Below the pieces are notes generated by a model. That model was given only the letters and a program-made list of their open reading frames with translations, was not told where the DNA came from and did no database searches. A stretch of 64,000 bases of DNA, taken from NCBI GenBank assembly GCA_030549495.1, contig JAUIRK010000908.1, positions 558,001-622,000 on the forward strand. Direction: 5' to 3'. How positions within the stretch are numbered: the first letter of the stretch is position 1; each line of letters starts with the position of its first letter. The DNA comes from Nectonema munidae (taxonomy: Eukaryota; Nematomorpha; Nectonematoida; Nectonematidae). Of this stretch, positions 11,601-23,600 are shown in pieces. A program made the position numbers and the translations under genes.

Positions 11601-14600
11601 ATATAAAAACTCTTACTGAAATCCATAGTATAAATTTTTCTAAACTTCGTACAAAAACCCAAATCATAACAATTCAATTGAAATAAATTATATTTTTAAA
11701 TATTGGAAACCACAAGATTATGTTTCTGATGAACAACTTCTAAGATTAACAGGAAATTGGTCTATAAAAATGTAAGATTCGAGTAAGTCTGGAAAATAGG
11801 AGGATCAGATTCTATGATTTAAATTATGCTAGAACGATTACATTGGGTGCCTGAATTATTATACGCTTCAGATTTATTTATACGAAAGGCCAAATGTGAG
11901 AGATTTCTCTACTTCCGCCGCAGTTTCAATAATACACTTTGCTCTTACTCATGGATGCACTCAGCTTCAAACAAACAACTTTGAAGAAATATATATTTTT
12001 TTAAATAATTCACACTTCAATAAAGATTATCACACACTATTTACTATTTCTATAGGTCGATGTGTGATTATTATGTGGTGTTTATAACCAGAAGGTAGTT
12101 TGTACCAGCTTTAAGCAGAATAGTGGGAAGTGGAGATCTAATTAGGACGTTCGAACGTTGATTTGAGTAAATTCCCAACTGTACTCACTCTCTGAACCTA
12201 GACTTCTATAAACCGAAAAAAATTGCTTGTTTACTTTAACTTCGGTTTAGACAAGTTTGCCCGACTCCATGAAATCTAAAAATCCTGAGTCAATAACTTT
12301 CAATGAAATTTAATACACATATAATAGATTGGAATTTTATTGTTATAAAAGTAGCTTATGCAAATCAGGCATTTGCACAATTTTCATTCAGCAACAGTGA
12401 AAAATTGTTTACCTCTTCCAAAGTGCATGCAAATTTTAAAGGAATTTGCATGAAGCCCTATCAAATCAATGGAAAGATTTTCTTACAAAAATCCATTCAT
12501 TTGATTGGAGTTGTTACTGGAAAATTTGCATAGTATCTTTCCAGTATATAAATACTAGTGTGTTTGTCGAATATACACACTTCTTCTTTGGCTTTCAATA
12601 AATTGTACCTTCCTTTATTTTACTCTTACTCTGGTTAAAACATAACATTTATATTAGTTTATATTAAAGCAGTTTTTATATAAAGATTAGGACATATTAG
12701 GATATTTAAAAATATGTAGAGATCCGTCGAAAAAAATCATCTATGTGAACCCTGTAAAATACCCAAACATATTTGATTAAGAAAGTGTTTTATATGAGAG
12801 CTTTAAAACTTTCTCTACTTCTCAGCGAAGAATCATGAAATTGAGGGCTGAACAATTAAAAAATAAAGCAAATCCAACAATAAAAAATATATTTGAATTA
12901 TTTAGTTAGAATGGAAATCATGGATAAAATAGTACCTTATGACTTGCCCACTCCATCCAGCTAGCTTGGTTATCGGTACAATTAACTAGAAAAAGGCCGT
13001 CCACAATGGTAGGATGCGCAAGCGTGAAATCTGACAGAATCATTGCTCCAAAGCCAACACCAAAACCAATGAATGACTTGATACTAGATACAAGACATTA
13101 GATGTAAATTGGTAAAATTGAAGCACATCCGAAGGCGAATTATTTTGAATTCAAATATAAAATCGGCTCAACCAAAATTCTGTTCCCTAGATTTACAAAA
13201 GATCATTTTTAGAGTCATGGTGAAGGATAAATTAAATCCGATGAGTATTGATTTATCATATGACGCTTTTGTTCTCTTGTAAAGAAACTTTCATTCCAAA
13301 CTTTGAAAAAAATTTCAGCGTGATGTTTTTCTATAATTTTTTAATATCTCGTGGTCTCTTCAAAAAAAATAAATCAACATAAAAACTACTATACTAAAAA
13401 AACAATTGAGATTCAAATATGGTCACTAAAAATGATGGGAATATACGAAAACGTACATCAGAAAAATTTTACATGCATTTCTGGTTTGATTTGTAGAAAT
13501 TGCTGTATTTTTTCCATATTATAGCTTAAATACTCCAAAGGCTCTCATGTTAGTGCAACAGGAATTTTTCACCGTCAGTACACACTCCAAATCAATGTTC
13601 TGGCTTAATATCTGCTGTAAAAAATAGTCACCTTGTAAAGATTTGTCTTGCAGTGGTTCTACTGATAAGAGTTTCAGATATCTCTCCTATTAGCCTTCTA
13701 ACGGTATCGTTTGGCATTGGCTTCAACTTTACAAGTTCAGAACTTCTTAGCACATTCAATATGATAACTTTGCAGCAAGGTAATATCAACTGTTCTCCTA
13801 TGTTGTGAGACTTTTTGACAATAGTTATTTTCTTTAAACATAGAAGGCTTTCAAACCACGCTTAATATTTTGCAAAAGCATTCCTATGTTATCAAACCTA
13901 GATTTGTGCAATCGTTTATGACATTTAAAATTTCTTTACTGAATTCTAGTGCTTCACTTGGACCTTAGAATAGTGGATGCTAACACTTCAGAACACAAAA
14001 GGCTCATGTTCATCTTCCCCACCAGAAGTTAATGCAGTAAAACCAATGTTCATTGGAGAAAAATTCTTATAATAAATTTTGAAAATTATATAAAAAAAAA
14101 AGTTCGCCTCCCGAAAAAATTATAATGACGAATATATATTATACATTATAGAAATTTGGAAATATCTTGTTAAAGCAAAGATGGAAATTTTTGCTCCATT
14201 CAAAATTGGAGACAGGGAAGATATTAGTGTTGTGCACAGAATCCGGGCAAATGTTTACCTTGATGCCATGGAAGTTGGAGGTGCCTTTATTAGACGGAAA
14301 TGGATCGCCAACAAACTTGGCTGAAGTGAGCGTTGTGTCACTGATAACTGGAGGAAGGGATATAAGATGTGTATACGATTTTTGACTCAGGACCGCCAAA
14401 AAAACTCTCAAGAAAGCAAGAACAAATATACTTTCAGAATCTTATGGGAAACGATGAAGCAATGCAAATGTTGCGAGGTAGATCAAAGGATGGCGCTAAA
14501 AAGTCTGTGAATTGGGACTTCGTTCGTCGATACCCCTTGAAAGAAGGTATGAAAGCTTTTCACCGATGAATCAAAAATTACCGAAGAGAATCGCCTTTGG

Positions 14601-17600
14601 TGTGACCTTTTGCCTCACCTCTGCCCACTTGAGGAATTACATCTAGAGCTAATCTCTATGAAATGAATCTAGGCTCTCTATGAAATAAATACTGCTTCTT
14701 CCTCTTTTTGCACAATTTTAGCGTGACACAAATTATTTCGTTTATCTCGTTGAAGCAAAATGAAGAATTTATAAAGGTGCTAAAAGTTATACTTGTATTT
14801 GGATACAACTGATTCAATCATCTTAGAAATGTCTTTAATTTCTGGATAATATCTATTATAATAAATAAAAGAAAGATTAAAATACTAAAATTTAATAAAG
14901 AAAAGAAGAGATAAATATTCGCTAAGAAAATAAAACATTCTGATTTTAAAAAATTTGAAAATATATCTATTTTATTTTTGAAGATAGTTAAGATAGTGAC
15001 ATATCATTAAACATCGAATAAGAGTGAGCCAAACAAAAATAAATTTAAACCGTAAGAAAGAATACATTTTTTTCTGAATTTTCTTTAAGGGTCTATTATG
15101 AGAAATAATAGCTTATTCTCCCTACCAAAACAGTGTTGCCCTATCTTCTGTATAGATTAACCCAGAAAGTATTGTTTTGGAGCAGATTTACCTTTTTTCT
15201 AGAAAAATTGAAAAAAACAAAGAATATATTTAATTATTTTATCAAATAAACAAAAAAATAGTCATAGTTGCTTAAACAGTAAAATGAATCAAGAATATTT
15301 TAATAGACCCTTAGTCTAGGAGACAATTTGTCAATTTCTCTATACATTTTCATCGTTTTTAGCACCGTTGTATAAGCCTTTTGCTCATATTTGCATAAAT
15401 AAAAAGATCGTCCCTGATGTTGTGTTTTTGCAATTGAAGTAAAAGACGTGTCCAACAAAGAGCAAATAGCAGTATGCTTCCAACTCTCAGACAAAAATGG
15501 TAATAAATTTCATGTAATCGCATTATAATTCTTCAAATTTTTCAAAGAAATTCTAGGCACCAATCCTAAACCGACATTCTATCTAGTCATGTTCTGCCAG
15601 CTGAATCTAGGATCAATGACACATGATAAATTTCGCTTTATGGCCAGGGCAATCTATTTTTAACCTTAAAAATCACTCCAATTTTAGTTCGTAGAGCGAA
15701 CTATATTATGAAAAAAAAATTTTATTGACTTAAAAAAGGTTAAATTTTATTAACCTAAAAAAGTCAAAATAAATTAAAAATCGGTAATTTAGTGGCTTTT
15801 TTCAGAAATCCTCTGGAGAATACACCCGCTTACTTTGAAATAGCTAATTCAACTCCACATTCGTGAAACTTCTTATGTTAGGTTAAAATACTCATCATCA
15901 GTATAATACGAATTATAGCTGGCAAACATTTGTAGCGGGAATGTTTACAATAAAACATTTGTAGCGAAATGTTTACAAAATAGCGTGCAGTTTTTCTGTT
16001 TGAGGTTTTTTTATATTTTAGTTTTAGATTATTATTATTGTTATGTACCATTCTAAGTTTTCTCATTTTTCTATATTGAGATATAAAACAATCAAAATCA
16101 TCTGTAACCTCTAAATTCCTTGTATATTTTCAAACATCATTCATTGATATCGTAATAAGGCATTCACCGTTAACAAAACAAATGCCAAAAAGTGTTTACA
16201 AAAAAAAGAAAGAAATTTTATTGTTTGAAGTGGTGGTTGAGCGTACATGTTTTATAGTTTATTGGTTTTTCTAAATTGATACATAACTAATCATTACAAT
16301 TCGTGATCCGTGAATTACTTCAAACAGTATTTTGTTTCGCTCATTTCATTTAATATAACATGTCTGAAGATAATAAAGAGTATACTACTGACTCCTATGA
16401 ATCTTCAAGTTCAAGTGAGTTTTCTTCTTCATTATCTTATTTCTTTGCATGGGATACCAATGATGATGACTCCATTTCATCTTCTTATTCTTCTTCATGT
16501 AATGTTAGCACTTTTCAATCAAAAGACAATACGCTTTGGACATCTGAATGTCCTTCATCAAACAAAACTCTTTCTGGCAATCTCATTCGTAAGTCTGGTG
16601 GTCCTACACCTTTCATAAGAAATCGCGTAAACAACAGGTTTGATGTCTTTATGGAAGTGTATGGACACAGAAATTTAGATGAAATAATCAAACTTACCAC
16701 AGAAGAGGCTAAAAGAAAGAATGACTTGAATTTTTCTTTACCTTTTTCGAAATTCTTTGCTTTTCTTGGACTTTGCATAATGAGAAGTGTACTCAAAGGA
16801 CGAAATGAACCTTAATGAGGCATCTCGTAACGATTTTTAAATTTTTTTACTTTATTTATGATTTGATGACAAGAGCTCGCGTTCTCTAAGAAAAGAAAAA
16901 GATTCGCTCACTTTGGAGCAACTTAACGAAGAACTTTCAAAAGTGCTACTTTCCTCATAGATCAGTTACTGTTGACCAACAACTTTATCCATGTCGTGGC
17001 CGGTGCAAATTCATTCAATGCATGCCAAGTAAACCATCAAAATTTGGAATAAAGATTTGGATACTTTGTGATTCCCACAGTTACTATGTTTTGCAATCAC
17101 TTCCTTACACTGGTAAAGATGAATCTTGAGTTCATTCAAGCAAAGGCGAATACGTTGTTTTGAAATTGTTAGATTCCTATAAATATATGGGCCTGAATGT
17201 GATTTGCAACAATTTTTTTACAAGTCTTTCCTGCGCTAAAAACCTTTTGAGACAAAAGACAACACTTGTGGTAACAATTAGATCTCGCAGAAGAGAAATT
17301 CCCCCACAAATGAGGAGAATCTCTATGTAAAAAAGAGAGAAATTCTATAAGTTTTTTAAGAAAAATACTAATTTTAAGCAAAGATAGAGCCTCAACATCT
17401 AGCGACAAGACTTTGGGAGATGGAAAAAGGACCACCTGTAAAATATGTCAAAAAAATAAAACAAGAACGTGTTGTCCAAACTTTTCAAATTATATTTGTG
17501 GATCTTGTTCTTTTCAAGTATGTAAACTATGTTTAAAATTGTAGTAATTTTATGTTAATAACAATTATAAAATGTAAATATTTTATTCAAATAAGTTACT

Positions 17601-20600
17601 TATTTTGACTTTTTATCATAAAATATTAAAAAATGATGATATCGGTGATTTGACCGGTATGGTCTAAGTTAAAGAAAAACTTATATACACTTTGGACAAT
17701 TTAGAAATAAAAAACAGAGCATTTGAACTTATAACTTTGTATAAAATATTAGAATTCTATAAGTTTCGATTGAATGAGTATAAGTTCCCAAGAGTTACAG
17801 TCGAATGAAAATAACTTACCGGTCAATTGACCGGCTTGGTCTTTCTAGTTAAAAAATATAAAAATATTTTCATTTTAAACATAAAATAAATAACTTGCGT
17901 ATTTACTTTACGTTAATATTTCAAAAAACATCTTCCATGTATTTTAAAATATCAAGATTAATGAGCTTTTCAGCTCGTTTAAGAGAAAAATCATAAAAAT
18001 TATAAATTATCTCAGGCATATAGTAACGGTTAAATATAATAAAGGCAATAGATCGCGCTATTCGAATTTGAAAGAAAAGTAAACACACCTACTTCGGGTA
18101 ACGAAGATAGTGATGATGATGATATGACGGTGATGATTAACACAATTGTTAAAGTGCGAAATAAAAATATAGGAATGATGATTATTATAAACATGTTGGT
18201 TAGTTAGGAATAACAGATATTATAACATTTATTTTTTTTGAGGATTAACTACTGCGCAAAGATACTTATACAGCTTTTACTCCCTTCTTGGTAATCATAA
18301 CCCAAACAATCAAACAGCATATAAATCTACATCATTCAAAACAAAGTTTAAGTTCAAAGAAAAAAGAAAAAATAACCCAGCAACAGAGACAGAAGATCCA
18401 TCAAGTTTAGTTTTAACTTCTGGCGCGTGTAAGTGGTAGACATAAAATGATTTCAGTAGAAAGGCCATTTCATCCAAGTGAAAGAATGTGTAAAACTGAG
18501 ACAAATCTAAAAAGTGCAAGTTAGAAAACTGTTTAAAAAAAGTCCTTCATTTCCTATTAGTTGGTTAAGTAAGTTAGTTTATAAAATTTGTTAGTTATGT
18601 TGAAAAATAAAACTACTGAAAATTGAAAAAGCAGATGATTTTGTAATCGTTAATTAGGTAAGTTAGTAAGGAAAATTTGTAAGTTATGATATTTTTAAAT
18701 AATATAAAAATCGTTTAAATTCAATAACACTATTGATAACACAAATAAAAGGTATATAAATTTTTTAATTAGTGTTATTTGTTGATCAATTAGTAAAAAT
18801 TTTATGAAAACAGAAATTTAAATTTATAAGTTAATAATAAATTAGATATTTTAATACAATATTTAATTTCAAAAACTCGCTATAAACAGTATACATATTT
18901 TTAAATATAGTAAGCGCTCTCTAATAATACAAATCTTCAGAAAAGCATGCACCGGTAATAGAAGAATGGTGTTCGTAGAAAAAAGTGCTCACTCAGTAAA
19001 AAAGATGACGAATTAGAAAAAAGTGTCGCCAATTTATTCAGCCTATAATTTAGATGAGCTTAATTTGTTTTTTAAGAAGAGTTGTAATTCAGATCTGTAA
19101 CAAAGAATAATGTAACATAGAATAACCACTAAATATTTCTTGTTTAACCCATTTACGACCAATGTTCCTATTTTGGAACATAAGTAATTTCATCTTCGTC
19201 TGCTTTTTTCAATGACTTTGAATATAAATCGTCTGCGTTTTTTTAGATATCGTCTGCTTTGCTTGGTCTTAAATGGGTTAATACGAATAATACTCCTGTT
19301 AATGCTTTTGTATATTCAACATTCAGAAAAATTAATTTTTGGAAAAATTGTTATAAAATCGCTCTGGGGTAATTTTTCTTTCAGATCAGTGACAATTGTT
19401 GACTTGTGTTAAGATTGGAGTGATTTTTCTGGGTTATTTAGATATTCTGTTTGATCTCAATGCTATTAATTGCCGAGGCAGGGAGTGAGGATAAAATCTC
19501 ATTCTACGTGAAACGCTTCAAATAGCCTTTGAAAGTAAATCTCTAGTTCTACCTTCTCGTGACGGTTCGTTTCAAACTGAATGATCTAGAGGTAAAAAGA
19601 GAGCAATATGCGCGTTAACCTATATCTTCAGATAGAGCAAGCTCGTTAGCTTTGGTTTGCAGTTGCTCTAGGAGAAAATAACTGATTTCAAATTACCATT
19701 GTCTCGTGGGTTAGCTCTTGAATCAGGTAAAACTAAGGGTTTCCAAGCCCAAATATAAAATGGTTGTAGTCAGAAAGAGCATCCGGCCAAAAAAAATTTG
19801 CTTCAAATAAAATGCTATGATCCAAAACAAAACTAGGCAGAGTACTCCGTGGGTGTCCCTACTGGCCTACGAGAAAAGGAAAGTTAGGGAAACCAATGAA
19901 AAGTAGAAGATATTGACGGCTTATGTAGACCTGAAAGAAATACTGTACTTGAAGTCGAGATGAAGGAGTTGGGGAATGGCAAATAGAATGTTGGTTCAAT
20001 GACAGGTAAAGGAATTGAGATTGATACAGAAATGAAGAAGAGAAAAATACAAATCTTTGGTTAATTACACCTGACTAGTTACAATTATAAGCATGCCACT
20101 TTTTCAGAAAGGAGGCCTTTTCCGATCAAACAATTTTTATGTGATTATAAATTTTAAATAATTATTCTTGTGACAAACTAAGCAGAATGCCTTTAAAACT
20201 TGTAGGAAAAAAACTAAATTTTAATTTAAGCATCAAAGAACATAAAAAAGGAAAAAATACTTATTGTTCGATTTATTATACATAAAATGAAAAAATCACA
20301 CTAGATATCACACACAAATGTTATCATTATGAAAGAGTACTGCTTGACAAGTGCTATGAAAATTCACACAGACTGTGCCTCAAGACGAACAATTATATTT
20401 ATATAGACTGATCTTATTTCTTTCTTGAAATGAGTCTCGAATGATTTCTGACATAAATCTCGAATATCATGTAAAGAAAACAAGTGGCTGAATTAATGAG
20501 AGTAAATACAGCCCTTGGGAACAAATAACATCGTCTTAATACTGAATAAAGATTTGGTCGTTTAGTGGAAGTCCACACTATGTTAAAAAATAGACAAAAA

Positions 20601-23600
20601 AATAAGAATGAAAAAATGGTGGTAATAAGGAATTGTTCATTTTAGAGAGCTAGTCGCTTAGAGGTGTTACACTGCACTAAAATATATTAATGCGGAGAAT
20701 GAATAGGAAGGAAAAAAAGATTCTCTCTAATTTAATAGAACATATAATTTTTTACTAAATATTATTTACTTACAATCAAATCCAATATCGCAAAAAGTTA
20801 AAATTGCGGGTTTGTTCTCATCATTGCCTTGAAGAGCTACAAGCATTTCATATTCATCAGAGCCCCAATCACCAAGATATAAAAGTTCTTCCTAAATTAT
20901 TTGGCAAAAAATAATGTTATGATATCTTGCAACAGAAACACAAATAAATACTAATTATACAGGCAGACATATATATAAATAGGAAATATTTACTTTTCTA
21001 CAATAAATTGAGACTATTGGTAATAATTGGGGAAAAATATTTTTTCTTCCGAATTTATAATTTTGTACACAACTTAAAAGTTACTTTTGAAAGTTAAACC
21101 AAGGGAAAGAGGAAATGAGATTTTAAAACAAATTTTAGATTAGTTCGTAAGCAGCGATCTAAAGGTGAACTTTTTCTAATGGTGTCCCAAAAACGTTGAC
21201 AAAAATTGTATCTATCTTGTCAAATTAAATTTATCATCAAATGTACGTAAATAATAAAAAAAAATGTTTGAAAACTGTGATGGCTGCCTCATAAAAATGC
21301 AGTTATCATTGTGGGTAGCAGAGAATTTTAATGAAAGTCTTTGGTTTAATAGAGATCAAATCTTAGTTAGATACAATAGGCTGATTTATCGGAGTTAACC
21401 ACCTAGAGTAAGTGTTATATCCAAAAACATTTCTATAACTGAAATAATGAAGGATAAATCTTTCAAAATAAATTGTAGTACAATGAAGTTATTTGCAGTT
21501 CGAAAAAAGTTCAAAAATAAGTTTAAATAATAAGTTCACCCGAGTTAATATCAGAGCTGTAGACAGAGGGGGCAAGGGGGGGCTGAGCCCCCCTAAATAA
21601 TATAGAAAGCCCCCCTAACTAAAATGGAAAGCCCCCCTTTTATATTTTTTCTTCAACATTGTTTTTATAGCATAGGATTTTTATCCTTTTTTTATGACTC
21701 TGTTTAAATGCGACTTCTGACTGTATTTAACTGTTTATCCAATATTATTTATTTATCTTTTTTTATAATTAAAAACAATATTTTTCTGTCACAGTTTTGC
21801 AATGGCTACAAGTGGTTTTTAAATTTAATATATTGAAAGTATTTTTATATTTGAGCAAAAATTAAACAAAAATTTCTCAGTTTTATTATATTTATGTTTT
21901 TCAATAGTTTTTCAAATTATTATTTACTTTATATTTAATTTTTATATTTTGATTTTGAAATGTATATGTAACTAATTTCAGTTATTGATCTTTTTCTTAT
22001 TTTTTTAGCAAAATTCCCTTTTTTTAGAAAATAAAATAATTTGATATAAATTTATAATTACAAAATTTAAAATGTTATGAATTCAGTGTTTAAATGAAGT
22101 GTGATAGTTACAATATGCACAATTTTTATCCAAAAATTTTTAAATAAATAAATGATATAATTAATACTGTGTAAGTTCATGATTATTTGTTTAGCTATTT
22201 AAACACTTTCAGAATTTTATGGATAAATTTGTAATAAAAAAAATAAGAAAAGCGAAGCAAGCTCTAGTAATCTTGATTCTCTTCCTGCAAAGAAGTTTCG
22301 ACAAGAACATCAAGAAATAATCTGTGAAGATAATGTTGAACATAATAGTATTACTGATTTAAGTAAAGATAGTAGATCGTGTCCAATTATAAATTTTCCA
22401 AAAATTCGGATTCACGTTCATTTCAGAAAAACTGGTACAATTTATATCCTTGGCTTGAATACTCAGTTATGAAAGACGCTGCTTTTTGCTTTCCCTGTAG
22501 ACTTTTTGCCAAAATTAATCAAAGAGACACAGCTTTTACTTTGAATGGCTTTTCTAACTGGAAAAAAGCAAATGAAGGAAACAAAGGATTTCTCAAACAT
22601 CAGGCATCATGCTCTCACCTTGACTCAATGGCAGCTTGGAAAGAGAAAAAGCATCGTTTGGAAAATGACACTTCTGTTTCGACTCTCGTTTGCAGAGGTG
22701 CAATAGAAAAAAATAGATATTATTTGAGATCAATTCTTGATGTAATTAAATTTCTAGCAAGCAATCAATTGGCTTTCAGAGGAACATTCAACGAAGATAT
22801 ATCTAAGGAAGAAGGTCTTTTCAATAACCTTTTTGACTACACTATTGAAAAAGAGCACCTTAAAAGAAATAATTAATTCTCATGTTCAACAGAATGCAAA
22901 ATACACTTCTCCACAACTGCAAAATGAAGTTATTTCTACTCTCCATTATATGGTTAGAAACTCTGTTGCAAACAATATTAAAGAATGCGATTCAGGTAAC
23001 TTTTCACTTATGATGGATGGCACAAGAGACAAAACTAATACAGAGAATATATCAATCGGTATCCGTTATGTTAAAAATGAAAAATTCACGAATCATTGCT
23101 AGACATTGTTACGCTTCATCATAATGAACTCGATGCAAATTCAATTGCTTCAAAGTGCATAGATATTCTGAACGAAACTGATATCGATTCTGGAAAACTT
23201 CTTTCTCAATGTTTTGATGGAGCAAGTGTCATGAGTGGGTGCAACGGTGGAGTACAAGCAATTCTACAACAAAAACTAGGAAGAAAAATTCCCTATGTTC
23301 ATTGTCTAAATCACCGTCTTCATTTAATTATTATTGACACTTTTAGTAATAACAAAATTATCAAAGACTTTTGCGATCAGTGTAAGTCGTTGTATACCTT
23401 TTTTCGACGTCCAAAAGTTGCAAAACATTATAATGGAATATCTTTGAAAAGATTATTAGAACAAAGATGGAGCGGACATTATCAAACTACAAAAGCTATC
23501 ATCTCTGAATTTTGTCAAATAAGAAAAACTGTAAAGTACATGTAAAGTAAAAGTTTGACACTTATTGTTTATAAAAAAAATTTCAAAAAGTCATTTTTTT

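Noticed and set aside
12303-12533. 76-codon frame as a small gene
   Set aside because: It spans a regulatory-looking cluster of octamers and has no protein-like features.
15300-15494. Minus-strand frame as the missing NDRG exon
   Set aside because: The peptide has none of the expected YPSMDxLAE-type residues, and the phases do not fit.
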